From positions 9,346,294-9,410,293 of the forward strand of contig NC_034012.1 of NCBI RefSeq assembly GCF_000346465.2: a DNA stretch of 64,000 nucleotides, in the 5' to 3' direction. The notes below the pieces were generated by a model, which made no database searches, was not told the DNA's origin, and was given only the letters and a program-made list of their open reading frames with translations. How positions within the stretch are numbered: position 1 is the stretch's first letter; every line of letters begins with the position of its first letter. Both the position numbers and the translations under genes were made by a program. This document shows, piece after piece, positions 10,087 to 22,230 of the stretch. Source of the stretch: Prunus persica (taxonomy: Eukaryota; Streptophyta; Magnoliopsida; Rosales; Rosaceae).

Positions 10087-11823
10087 TGTAATGACCCAAA
10101 GCTCAGTTTTCGAATTGGAAATTCGGCCGGTTTTCGGTCTCCGTGTTCGGCCAATTCCGGTTAGTTTTGGGGTTGGTCCAAGAACAAAAGTTGTTCCAAA
10201 TATGGTGTTATACCTAGGATAGGAGTTTGGAGCCTTGGTTTTGCGATTTTCCGGCGATGCGTTATCGCTTTGGACACCCATCACTGCCGGGGCGTGCAGC
10301 GGTGCGTGGCGATGGTGGTGCCATGACACTATGTTCTGATGCGATCCTTAGGTCATCACGAGCGCATAGGAATTCGCGGATCTCAATTTGGATACCGTTT
10401 GAGCCTCGAACGGATTTTCCATATTGTGCGATTGTCAGGTTCAATACTGTTGAGCCTTTTGATCGTAATCAATTTAGATATGTTATTCTAGATAATTTTA
10501 GAAACGTGTAGGATTCGACGGATTGTGAATCGGAGTCCCGGATACTCCGAAACCGCGAACCCTGGTGCGAGGGCATAGGGATCACTTTAAATTGACGCAC
10601 GTACGTTTAGGAGCCGGGGGTAGGGTTTTTCATTTAATACTATATTGTATTAATAGAATATTATGGTCATTGAATCAGGCACCCGGGCACCAGTTGACCC
10701 GCAGGAGGGACCTTCAAGATGTCCAGCGAGTTCGGACTATCAGTGAGTGGACTCTTTGTTTTAATAAATGAATTTAAGCAGTTCAGTTTCAGTTATAAGC
10801 TATTTTATGCTGTTAAATATTTTATGTTGCATGCTGTCGAGTGAAATTTCCTTTAAAGAATACAGGAAAAGATATTCTCATTAATTATCAGATAAATGGC
10901 AGCAGAATTTTAAAAGTTACAGAAAGTTAATTATTCAACAGATTTTCTTCAGAAACTTTATATTTTCTTAAACCACCTGGTACCCAGATATTAAATGTTG
11001 CTTTCGGATTATATTTGTTGCCTTCGGTTTAGTCAGCATGCTTAATAGTTGCCCCACGAGTTCCTTGGTACTCGAACTCGTGTGGAGCGAGTAATGCGGA
11101 TAAAGGTGGACTATGGTTCCCTGAATCCTGCGAGTTGCGGTTCGGACTGACCTCGTGTCAGTGAGACCTGCGAGTATGTGTCACCCATGGTGATGCAAGG
11201 AATTGACAGATATAAGGATTTGACGGAAATAGGGTACACCTAGGTGATGGTTTTCAACTGTTTTCAAATGTATATATTTATATACATGCATTGATTCCAG
11301 AAATAAAGAAAATAAGCTAGTTTGTATAACTGTTTTTACAGTGGGGTTAGTATGTTCATATGATATTTTCTAAGCTTTGTTTTTGGGTCCACTCACCTTT
11401 TTTGTTGTTTTGCGCCCCCAGGCAGTAGACGTGCACAGGAATCCACCACCGGGCCACTTCCCATCTTCCGCGCCTTTCTTCTGATGTAGGATTTTGTTTT
11501 GTAAACAGATTCACTCTTTTGTACATTTAGTAGTCGCTTTGATGTTTTGCCCTAGATTGACATTTGAACTGTTGGAATGTATATATACATATGCTGGCAG
11601 TTGGTTGTATATATGTATACTTGTTTGGCAGGTGAAAATGTTTTGGTATTGAGCCAGTTATAAGGGAAACTCTGCCGGTTTTTCGGTAGAAGTCAACCTT
11701 GTTATTTTATCTTGTTTTGTATAGAAGGGCAAATAGGTTATTTGTGCCCAACATTTGCCAAGTGTCGGACACGCACAGGGTCTGACTCAGATTCCAAAGC
11801 GGAATTTAGATCGGGTCTTGTCA
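10087..11823 (+). mobile_element. Second giant solo LTR (1737 bp), same family
   Basis: Begins TGTAATGACCCAAAG and ends GGTCTTGTCA, with exact target duplication TGAGC at 10082-10086 and 11824-11828. It shares long colinear segments with the LTR at 6666-9330 and with 49330-51386 (for example CCAAGAACAAAAGT, GCGGATCTCAATT, TTTTGCGCCCCCAG). It lacks the GC-rich leader and microsatellite of the first copy. Around 11050-11090 a CCACGAGTT..AACTCGTG palindrome sits near the position of the hairpin arrays of the other copies. No internal region. Confidence 0.85.
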
Positions 11824-11929
11824 TGAGCAATCCCATATCGGTTGGGGAGGGAAATGTGATGTGCCTTATAAGAGTAGTTGCCATATCACTTGGTAATATT
11901 TGTAGTTATAAATTGACAGGTCGTATACA

Positions 11930-12590
11930 TGACCATGATAAATTGACAATGAACTTTAAAAGTGCTTTATCATGCATGCAGGCATTAAATTTTTGCAGGA
12001 TATGCCTTCATGCCCAAGCAAACTTAAAGGTACTTAAAATAATATCTGACTTTAAATGCTTATATGGTTTGTTATATAAAATGCTTCTAATTGCAGGAAG
12101 ATAATATGATAATGGCAGAGGTACGAGAATGTCTTTCCTTTGTTCTTATTCCATGCAGGCTCTATGAGTAAAACCAGATGATCAAATTCGCACTAAAATA
12201 TTAGTTTGGCTTTAATACATGAAATTCGTCGTAATGTAGACTCCATAACTGAATTTTGAAAAAAGAGAGGTTCGTGGCAATACTTCTTGAATTTGGCCAA
12301 ATCTGTTGTTTTTGCCAATCGCATATGCATAATATGTAGCTCTAGCTGTGTTTGGGCCAGAACTGATTTGCCCCAATGTCATGGGATTAAAAAGAAATAA
12401 AGACAATTGGGCTCAGACTTTTGTCGATCTCCAGATTGAAGAATTGAACCACAAATTAACTTAATACCCAAAAGCTCACCATGAACCCCAAGGCGGGGAA
12501 GATATAAAATTTCCATAGAACGACTCAACTACATAGATCACGTATTGAGTCATTCTATAGTGAGGGTTTATCTAAGGCCCTTAGATGATG
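11930..12590 (+). repeat. Intergenic duplicate (partner 29125-29780)
   Basis: Long colinear similarity with 29125-29780, including AAAAGTGCTTTATCA, GGCATTAAATTTTTGCAGG, GAGAATGTCTTTCCTTTGTT and TCTGTTGTTTTTGCCAATCG. Both copies hold a 64-codon minus-strand frame (12212-12406 and 29420-29614), but nucleotide similarity is as high as or higher than the protein similarity, so I do not call a gene. Confidence 0.7.
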
Positions 12591-14219
12591 TCATATATGA
12601 AATTGGTACTTAGGTGACGAGGGTTAAATTTAAATGATATTCCAACAAGACACAACAAACTGCACACACTTTAGACCTTGACCAAATACTTTTATGACTA
12701 GTCAACTGTCAGACATGAATTACCACAACCAAGAACATACACAGAGCATAGCAAGATGTACCTACAAGCCTAGAGAATTACTAGTGACAACCTAGACACT
12801 CAGAAAGACCTGTCAATCTAGGCATCTCCTGTCCTAGCAACAACTATGATGAAAGTATGTGAAGACATCATAATCAAGTAAACACCAAATAACATAAAAT
12901 GATGACTAGTCAACCGCAAGAACACAAACAGCACATAAATACATGAACATCATGCGATGACTAGTCAACTATCAACAACACAAACCCAGAAACTTACACC
13001 TAGAAACCATCATTGGGAAAAATTGGGGGTCATCAACGGATCAGGCAATCTACTAAACAAAAATATTCTTACAAAGAAACACTAGCAAGCTCAAGAAATT
13101 CTAAGTCTATTTAGGAAGATGAGTTATACCTCCTTTTTGTTTATTCTCATTGATCGATTGAATACTCATATCAAAACATTAATGTAGGGTAGAATATGAA
13201 AGAGTAAGAACAAAAAAAGAACAAAATTGATTAAAAAGTTTAAAAAGCAAAAATCAAGTGTGGAGAAAAGAGAAGTGAGAAAATCAGCTCCCCTTCCTTT
13301 TTGTTTGAGAACTGAAATGGGTAGTATCTCTGAGAACAAGAAGAACGGAAAAAACAAAAGACTAAAAAAAATAACAGCTCCAATAAGCGATTAAAAATAT
13401 AAATCAAAATCAAATAGAAACACCTAGCCATGATGAATACCGAAAGACTGGAAGAAAAAAAGCAAACAACCCCACTAATTCAATTGTGTGCGTGCTAACT
13501 ATATATCAATCATTTTAGAGAGCCTCCCCTCAATCTATTACTCTAGTTACCAAAATTTGCATAAAGTTTTACATACTTTTCTTGTTTCTTGCTTTCAAAT
13601 ATGAAGATAACCTTCTTCAATTGTTTCAGACATTGTTTTCTCATTGCACCCACATAAGTTTTATATAGGTTTGAAAGATTCCTTCTTTCATTTAAATGAT
13701 TATGTGAAGAATTTCAAGAGGGCCGACTAGATTACTTATTAATCATGTTTAAGATGGCAAGGATGATTTATGAATGAAGATGTGAAAAATAGATGTTTTG
13801 GATCGTGGAAATTTTTTTAGTCTAACAGTACTTTTCTTTCCAATATGTTTGAAGATGTGTCAAGTTGGAATCCCTCTACTTGGTTTATTAAAAAGGAAAC
13901 ATAGAACGAGAAAGATACATCTTAAATCAAAACTTCTTAAAAGTCCTGAAGTTGTAGAAATTTACTTATATCATCGATGATTAGAATGAATAATCATTAA
14001 TTTTTAAGTAAATTTAGGTTTTACCCATAAAAAAACTTTCACTTTTGGAAAAAGCCAAAGCTTTTTGAAAAAAGACAGAATAACCTCTCAACTTTCAAAC
14101 CAAAGACATGTAAATGTAAAGGATTTCTTAGGAAATCAAAAAATAAATAAGGGCAATTTTGTCCATTTTTGCTTCTTTTAAAAATTTTCTCTCTCCTTTA
14201 GGCTTTTCCAAAGTCTCCC

Positions 14220-14415
14220 TAATTTTTACTGAACCAACTCCAGCTACCTAGCGGCTAGCTATAAGGTGGGAGAATAGTGCATGGATTGCTTGTGGAGTTT
14301 TTTCGTTTGCACCATGGTGAAGGAGGTGGCCTTCTGCATCTTTACTCTGCTGTATAATTACCAAATATAGTAACAGTAATGTTGTAGCTACGTACGTATC
14401 CTGGTGGCAGTAAAG
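14220..14415 (-). repeat. Second arm of distant inverted repeat (partner 3440-3605)
   Basis: Reverse-complement match to 3440-3605; see that entry. It lies just upstream of the 14821 start of the duplicated RLP block. Confidence 0.6.
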
Positions 14416-15587
14416 GGATTGTGTGTAATTTTGATGTTTTTTAATTACATTATTGTAAAATTAATACAACTTTTTGGTCTTTGGCCTTATGCTAATTAGG
14501 TGAAATTGTATTCCTATCTTCCAAGTTAGTAAACTATATAGTGTCTTAAAATGAAAGCTCCCATGTTATTAAGCTTAATAATATTACTCCCAAAAAAAAA
14601 AAAAAGTGTCTCACCATTAGCTACTTGGCTGTTTCACTCGGTCACAATTTTATACATCTTTGTAGAATCTTAACTCGTCTAATAAAATATCTTAGAAAGA
14701 CTTCTCTAGATTATGGGCACCGAATTTTCATTTCTATAAATTCTTTATGAAATTCTGTAGAACCTTCTCACAATTAGCATTAACAGCTAGCTACAGTCGA
14801 GTAGGAGTTCGACCAAAGAAAAAAAAGGTATGTACGTTGCATACTACGTACTTTAGCTTTCTAATCTGCATGTCAACCAAGAAAAAAAGGGTGTACTGAT
14901 GAGGAGAAGGAAAACTTGGCTATTCCAGGTTCATACCTCATTCCTCTTTCTTTTCCACTTACTTGCAAAAGGTAGCCCGCAGAAATCACATTCAAGAAAG
15001 AAGACATAATTATAAGAACCAACCGTGCTTATTACATCAGGAGCACAAAAGCAAAGAAGGAAAAAAGAAAAGAAAGAAAAGAAAGAAAAGAAAAGCAAAC
15101 TGAAAATGTAAAACAAAAAGTACATTAATATATCTAGTCTCTAATATTCCTTCTTTTAACCATGTTGATGCGCACTTTTACCATCACATACAGTCTATCT
15201 TGTACATTGTCTATGAATCCGAAGTATGCATACCTGCATCTCTTCTTGATAATTAAAGAACCACAAACTCCCCAAAATCCTACTATGAATCCAAATGCAG
15301 AGGAAATATAAAACCACGGAAATTGATGTCCATTGTCCACGCCTTTGTTGTTCTTATTATCTTCATCAATGCCCTTATTTAGTCCGCATTTATTTGTTAG
15401 TGGGGTACCACAAAGATTTGGATTCCCCTCAAACGCAGAAGCATCGAAGCTTTGGATATGAGTGCTTATTGGTACTGGTCCTTGGAGACTGTTGTACGAG
15501 GCATTAAATTGTTTCAAGAAATGAAGGCTCGCCAATGAGGATGGGATTTTTCCAGACAAATGAGTGAGAGAGAGATTCAAGTTCTCT

Positions 15588-16009
15588 CTACCAACTGAGC
15601 TATATCTCCCCGAGCCAAGTGGAGCATGCATGAAGGAGTCAAATGTTTCTTCTATTCTTTTCCTTGGCGCAGCTGGGCCATCCTGGACTTGAACCAGAGA
15701 CCTCGCCTGTGAAGTAAATCATCGCACCTACGGTCCAACCAATTGGGAGAAAATCAATAGATTCCTTTTCGGGAGCGATTCATCCTTCCCGAACGCCCTT
15801 TCAATCAATCTCCGGCCGCTCAATGCTGCTATTGGTGCGAGTTGTAAGGAGTCTTGGTCTCGAGCTGGGTGGGGGGTGATTTCATTCTCAGATCACTAAG
15901 GCCGACTTTCGTCCCTGCTCGACGGGTAGGTCTTGCAGTCAAGCTCCCTTCTGCCTTTGCACTCGAGGGCCAATCTCCGTCTGGCCCGAGGAAACCTTTG
16001 CACGCCTCC
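15588..16009. other. Nuclear insertion of plastid DNA (NUPT), mosaic of rRNA-operon pieces
   Basis: Inserted without loss of host bases between TTCAAGTTCTCT and AAGTTCTTGAGG of the RLP (compare 23720-23740). Positions 15588 to about 15790 read, in reverse, the plastid trnI-GAU intron end and 3' exon (GGTTCAAGTCCAGGATGGCC), the trnI-trnA spacer and the 5' end of trnA-UGC (ATATAGCTCAGTTGGTAG). About 15886-16009 reads, in reverse, a piece of plastid 23S rRNA (GAGTGCAAAGGCAGAAGGGA; CGAGCAGGGACGAAAGTCGG). The roughly 95 bp between them I cannot place. These segments are not adjacent in a plastid genome, so fragments were joined before or during insertion. The tRNA and rRNA pieces are incomplete and inert. 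Confidence 0.85.
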
Positions 16010-17272
16010 AAGTTCTTGAGGTTAGATATTTGGTTTGGAATGATGCCGGTGAAGTTGTTGGAGTCAAGATGCAACTCGCGGAGAAGCTGCAATTGGCCGA
16101 TCTCAATAGGTATTTCACCTTCAAGGTTACTGTTGGATAGGTTTATAGATGCTCCAAAAAAAGACAATTTGCGCTGCAGAGAAATTGGACCTATGATAAA
16201 CGGGCCAAAAGGAGGCAATTCAAATTCATAACTGTCTACTTGAGGTGCAATATTACGTTCATAAACCAACCTTGCAAAGTTGCTTTGGGAATTCACCTGA
16301 AAGTCGGTTGTGTGCCAATCTTATATGAAGCAGTCTAGGAAGGGCCCCCAACCAACTTCGAACGGGCCTTGTGATTTGATTACCAACCAAAAACAAGATC
16401 TCTAGACTTTTTAGCTTTGATAACCATACAAGGTATTAACCCAGTGAGATGAGAATCGGCAAAACTCAATAATCGAAGATTTTGTAATCCCTAAAAACCA
16501 ACCTTGTCATCATCAGTAGGCATTCCCTCACCTATGAAAGAACCCGTAAGCATGAGTAAACGAAGACTTTTGCAACTCATCAATATCTTCATTGCCCCAG
16601 TGAGGTTGGTAAATAGGTTATAACCAAGCGAGAGAAAAGACAAGGATTTCAATGAAAAAATATCAAGTTGTATTTGTCCCTCTAGATGATTTCCAGCCAA
16701 TCGAATGGCTTTTAGGGACCGACATGAGTACAGGCTAGTTGGAAAGATACCAATGATTCTTTCGCCAATAGATAAATTTTACTAAGTTGACTAAGTTTGG
16801 AGAACTTAAGTGCGGTGATATCTCCTTCCAAGTTGTTGGCTTCGAGATGTATTTCAATAAGGTTTGTGCAATTCATTAAAGATGGGGCCAAAGCACCTTC
16901 TAAGTGGTTATAACCGAGGGTCAGAAGTTTCAACTTGGACAACTTCCCAATATTAATAGGGAGCACACCACTCAATTGATTAATGGAGAGGTCAAGGACT
17001 TGAAGAATCCAGGTTCAAGTGAACCATAAAGAGAATTGTTTGAGAGGTTCAAGTGGGTGAGATGTGTGAGATTTCCAAGTGATGAAGGAAACATACCTCC
17101 TTTGATTCCCTTGGAGGGTAAGAGCAAATGGGTAACCCAACCATCCTTATCACAGGTGATGCCTTCCCAGTGACAATTGTTAACCGAAGTCCAGTTTAAA
17201 GTAGGAGAAGATAGAGTGAGGGTGAAGGACAGGAGAGAGGTGCGCTCAAGTTGTTTGCATGCATGAATATTT

Positions 17273-17630
17273 TGATGGAATAAAAGAATGATATTATTGG
17301 TGGTGGGTACGGTTATGTGGAAGTAATAATGGGTAAGAGAAGAAACTTGTTCTCTTGTGATAATCAAAAGCAGAAAGTAGTGGGAAAAGTAGTGGGACAC
17401 TATTTTAGATATGATAATGTTCCTTCCTTGATTGATGCAAATGAAGAGAAAAGGGTGGCTTTATATAATAGCCACTACCCACCTAACACATTAAAAATAC
17501 AACTAACACCAAACATAGTTAATTCAACTAACTTCTACCACACCATTAATTTAACACACAACTACTAACAAACTGCCAAATATTTCAAAGTTACCAGCCG
17601 ACTATTAATGAAGTCTAGATTACTTTAACA
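17273..17630 (-). repeat. 3' LTR of the copia element
   Basis: 358-bp terminal repeat, nearly identical to 21873-22230; follows the polypurine tract in element orientation. Confidence 0.97.
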
Positions 17631-17642
17631 TCCCCCCTTAAG

Positions 17643-20600
17643 CTAGACTTCATTTACGCCAATTAATTTTCCCATCTTGATGAGCAGCTCCTTCTTCAAC
17701 GGTTTGGTGAACAAATCTGCCAGCTGATCTTGGGACTTGCAATACAGAACCTCAACTTCTTTATCTTTGATTAGCTCTCTGATGAAATGGAACTTGATCT
17801 TGATATGCTTACTCTTGCTGTGAAACATTGGATTTTTGGAAAGACAAATAGCTGATTTGTTGTCGCAGAACAACTTTGTAGGTCCTTCTTGAACTTGACC
17901 CATCTCTTCTAAAATGCTTTTCAGCCACCTAGCTTGACAACCTGCTGATGCAAGAGCAACATACTCAGATTCTGTAGTTGAAAGTGCCACTATAGATTGC
18001 TTTTTGGAGGACCATGAAATCGCACTTGAGCCAATGCTAAAGACATAACCAGATGTGCTTTTGCAAGTATCAACATCTCCACCCAAGTCACTGTCACTGT
18101 AGCCAGTCAAATTTAGATTCTGAACAGGATAATAATGCAAACCATAATTGATAGTTCCAACCACATATCTTAGGATTCTCTTTCCAAGCTCCCAATGAAC
18201 ATCTTTTGGTGACTCCATGAAACGGCTGAGGAAGCTTACTGCATATGTAAGATCTGGCCTTGTTGTAGTTAAATACAAGAGGCCACCCACTAGACTTCGA
18301 AACAAAGTTTGATTTACCATTGTGCTTCCATCATTCTTACCTATCTTAACACCAACCTCCATTGGAGTAGCAATTGACTTTGCATTTTCCAACCTGAACC
18401 TTTTCAACAATTCCTTTGCGTATTTCTTTTGAGAAATATAGATACCATTCTCATTTTGTTTGACTTCAATTCCAAGAAAGAAATGAAGCAAACCAAGGTC
18501 TGTCATTTCAAATCTTTGTGACATAATCATCTTGAAATTATCACACATTTGAACATTACTTCCAGTAAATATTAAGTCATCCACATATAAGCAGACAATC
18601 AAAATATCACCTTGAGAGTTCTTCTTGGTGTAAAGAGTATGCTCATATGGGCATTTGTGAAACCCATACTCTTGGAAGAATGCATCAATCCGACTGTACC
18701 AAGCTCTTGGAGCTTGTTTCAAACCATATAAAGCCTTCTTCAATCTACACACTTTTGTTTCTTCATTTCCCTGCACATAACCTGGAGGTTGAGCAACATA
18801 CACTTCTTCTTCCAAAAAACCTTGCAAGAACGCTGATTTAACGTCCATTTGAAAGACTTTCCAACAATTTTGGGCAGCAAGAGCTAACACCATTCGGATG
18901 GTGTCAAAGCGTGCAACTGGAGCAAAAACTTCATTGTAATCAATTCCATAATTTTGCTTGTAGCCTTTAGCTACCAAGCGAGCTTTGTATTTCTCAACTT
19001 CTCCTTGAGCATTCAGCTTGGTCTTATACACCCATTTTACTCCTATAGGCTTCTTTCCTTGAGGAAGATCAACCAGCTCCCATGTGTCATTTTTCTTAAT
19101 GGAATCAATTTCTTGATCCATAGCCTTCACCCATTTTTCATCCTTTGAAGCCTCTTCAAACATAATTGGGTCTGCATCTACAAATAGAGCAAAATTTGTG
19201 CCACCATTAGTGATCAAAACATAATCACTAGATGGGTACCTTGTGGATGGTTGATGAGCTCTTGTTGATCTCCTTTGTCCTCTGCAAATTTCTTCTTCCT
19301 CACTGCTATCACTAGAAGAAGTTGATGATGACCCTTGTGATGAAGATTCCTGTGATGATGGAGTTGTTGGTGGAGTTAAATCTGGATTTTCAAGGCCAAT
19401 GTCCAACAGTATTGGACTTTGATTTTTCAGCTTCACTCCAATTCCATGCTTCTTCTTCATTGAACTTGACATCACGACTAACAATAATCTTGTTAGTCAA
19501 TGGATTAAACAACTTATATGCCTTGGCCTTTTCACTATACCCAACAAGAATGCACTTTTCTGATTTGTCATCCAATTTTCTCCTTGTTTCATCAGGAATA
19601 TGAGAATAAGCAATGCTGCCAAATATCCTTAAGTGACTAATACATGGCTTGAGGCCACTCCAAGCTTCTTGAGGAGTCTTGCCTTCCACACTATTGGACG
19701 ATGCACGGTTCAAGAGATATACAGCACATGCCACTGCTTCTGCCCAAAAACGATTAGGCATTGCTTTTGCCTTCAACATGCTTCTTGCCAATTCCATAAT
19801 GGTCCTATTTTTTCTCTCGGCCACACCATTTTGCTGTGGGGTGTACCGAGCTGTGAACTGATGCTTAATCCCATTTTCTTTTAGAAAATTTTCGAACACA
19901 TTGGATGAGAATTCTCCACCTTGATCAGACCGCAAGGTTTTCAACGCAAATCCACTTTGCTTCTCAGCCAAAGCTTTGAAAACTTTAAAGTAATCAAACA
20001 CCTCTGATTTATATTTGAGAAAATAGACCCATGTCTTTCTGCTATAATCATCAATGAATGTAAGAAAGTAGCGGTTACTTCCTGTTGATGTTGTGTTCAT
20101 GGGCCCGCATACATCTGAGTGCACCAGCTCAAGAGGATGGTATGCTCTCCAAGAATTTCCTGTAAGAAACGAATTTCTCTGATGTTTTCCCAGCACACAT
20201 GCTTCACAAACTTGTGTTTGATGCTGTATCGTTGGTAGGCCTCGTACCATATGTTGTTTCCCCATCAATGATAGTGTATTGAAACTCAAATGCCCATAGC
20301 GTAGATGCCACAACCATGAGGAATCCTTGATAAGTGCACTTAAGCAAGCAAAAGATTCATACTTTATGTTCAGAGAAAACATATTGTCTCGTGACATCTT
20401 CACCTTTGTAATTAGAGAGTTGTACTTGTCTCTAATTACACACTGGTCTTCCCTGAACTGAATATTATGGCCTTTACGAAGAAGTTGCCCCACACTAAGG
20501 AGATTGTAATTTAAATCTGGAACATATAACACATCAGAGATTCTTTTTTGTTCTCCAGACTTGGACAGAAAAAGAATATCTCCACATCCTTTGGCCACTA

Positions 20601-21840
20601 GCTTTCCACCATCACCAATCCTTACTTCTGAGTTGTTGGTATGCTTGAAATTGACAAAGGCACTTTTGTTGCCTGTCATGTGATTACTACATCCGCTATC
20701 AAGATACCATTTTTCTGCACACACGTTTCCTTCCCTAGCAGCTGCATATGCAAGTAGAACCACATTATCATTTTCCCTTTCAGAAGCTTTTTCATGCACA
20801 AAGCTTGATTCGGCTCCTCCATTTGTTTTGTTTTTGCATGTTGACTTGATGTGCCCATATTGCTTGCAATTGTAGCACTGAATATTAGAAAGAGAGGAAC
20901 CTTGTTCTCTTCCTCTTCCTCTTGAATAACCACCATAATCTCTTCTTCCTCTTGGAACACCATAATCTCCTCTTCCTCTTGGAAAATCATAATCTCCTCT
21001 TCCTCTTTGATAACCATAATCCCGTCTTCCATAATCTCCTCTTCCTCTTGAATAACCATAATCTCGTGCAGAGCCTTCATCATTAGTTTCTTTCTGGTCA
21101 TTTGCATAGCCACGTCCTTGATTATTTCTTTCTCGTCCACGAGCAAAGCCGCCTCCTCCTCTTCTAGAACTTCCTCTGAATGAGACTTGAGATTGAAAAG
21201 CTTGCTCAACAGGGCCAGAGTCAAACTGCTTCAGTCCTAACTCATGGGATTGAAGAGAACCCATTAAACTGTCAAGAGACAAAGTAGACAGATCTTTGGA
21301 TTCTTCAATTGCCACCACAATATATTCAAACTTTCGGGACATAATTCGAAGAATTTTTTCAGCAACTCTCTGATCTTCAATTTTTTCTCCATTAATTCTC
21401 AGTTAGTTGACTAGAGAAATGACACGATTGAAATAGTCTTCAACAGATTCTGACTCCTTCATACGTAACATATCAAACTCACCTCTTAGAGTTTGCAGTC
21501 TTGCCATCTTCACTTTATCTTCTCCTTTATATGATGCAAAGAGAGTGTCCCACGCCTGTTTTGATGTAGTGCATGATGAGATTCTTTCAAAGATAGCTTC
21601 ATCCACTGCTTGAAAGATAAAGAATAAAGCTTTTTTGTCCTTCTTACGTGTCTCCTTCAGCTCTGTGAGTTGTTGTTGAGTGAGGACTGCTTGATCATTT
21701 GGCTCCACAAAGCCATTTTCAAACACCTCCCACAAATCTTGAGCAGCATACAACACCTTCATTTGGATGCTCCATTGACTATAATTCTTCCCTGTAAACT
21801 TTGGAAGCTGGGGCTGTAACAAGTTGTTGTTTGAAGCCAT
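17643..21840 (-). pseudogene. Copia gag-pol polyprotein, one nonsense codon and one frameshift
   Basis: Starts at the ATG at 21840 (MASNNNLLQPQLPKF). Order on the minus strand: gag domain; in-frame TAA at about 21403 where a Gln codon is expected (VN-stop-LRING); an Arg/Gly/Asp/Tyr repeat region (about 21120-20910); CCHC zinc knuckle CYNCKQYGHIKSTC; protease WYLDSGCSNHMTG; pre-integrase and integrase with SDQGGEF and TPQQNGVAERKN; then a frameshift at about 19390-19480; reverse transcriptase with MDVKSAFLQG and YVDDLIF; RNase H with YSDSDLGG and SKSKHIKIKFHF. Protease-integrase-RT-RNase H is the copia order. Otherwise intact, in keeping with the two LTR differences. It cannot make a full polyprotein without suppression. 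Confidence 0.95.
20910..21115 (-). repeat. Coding minisatellite in copia gag (RGRGDYG units)
   Basis: About six imperfect tandem units of 30-36 bp encode SRGRGDYG / QRGRGDYD / PRGRGDYG-like peptides just before the zinc knuckle. RGG-type repeats in RNA-binding proteins contact RNA, so a role beside the CCHC knuckle in RNA packaging is plausible but inferred. Confidence 0.8.
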
Positions 21841-21872
21841 ATGATTCTGAGTTTCCAGCTCTGATACCACTT

Positions 21873-22230
21873 TGATGGAATAAAAGAATGATATTATTGG
21901 TGGTGGGTACGGTTATGTGGAAGTAATAATGGGTAAGAGAAGAAACTTGTTCTCTTGTGATAATCAAAAGCAGAAAGTAGTGGGAAAAGTAGTGGGACAC
22001 TATTTGAGATATGATAATGTTCCGTCCTTGATTGATGCAAATGAAGAGAAAAGGGTGGCTTTATATAATAGCCACTACCCACCTAACACATTAAAAATAC
22101 AACTAACACCAAACATAGTTAATTCAACTAACTTCTACCACACCATTAATTTAACACACAACTACTAACAAACTGCCAAATATTTCAAAGTTACCAGCCG
22201 ACTATTAATGAAGTCTAGATTACTTTAACA
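21873..22230 (-). repeat. 5' LTR of the copia element
   Basis: 358-bp terminal repeat partnering 17273-17630; the primer-binding site lies immediately inside it. Confidence 0.97.

Larger units (their letters stand above)
11829..14820. other. Gene-free stretch
   Basis: No gene recognised. Positions 11930-12590 are a diverged copy of 29125-29780 (listed separately). Between 12690 and 12970 the string ATGACTAGTCAAC occurs three times. 13160-13440 is A-rich on the plus strand and opens long T-rich frames on the other strand that look like composition artefacts. 14220-14415 is the inverted partner of 3440-3605. Confidence 0.55.
17273..22230 (-). mobile_element. Full-length Ty1/copia retrotransposon, young, coding frame broken
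   Basis: A 4958-bp element on the minus strand with LTRs at 17273-17630 and 21873-22230 (358 bp each; I count two differences, near 17405 and 17424 versus the other copy). LTR ends are TG..CA in this orientation and the target duplication is TATTT (17268-17272 and 22231-22235). The primer-binding site, complementary to initiator tRNA-Met (TGGTATCAGAGC), is at 21858-21869 and the polypurine tract (AAGGGGGGA in element sense) at 17631-17639. It sits in the signal-peptide end of the RLP pseudogene; the uninterrupted target is visible at 26420-26430. Confidence 0.97.

Noticed and set aside
12212..12406. 64-codon frame with a relative at 29420-29614
   Set aside because: Nucleotide similarity extends evenly beyond the frame and the substitutions alter amino acids freely; no sign of protein conservation.
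15588..16009. Functional tRNA-Ile/tRNA-Ala or 23S rRNA genes, or plastid contamination
   Set aside because: The pieces are incomplete, non-contiguous and flanked on both sides by RLP sequence.
20676..21224. 182-codon Glu/Ile-rich open frame on the minus strand
   Set aside because: Alternative frame of the copia gag RGRGDYG repeat.
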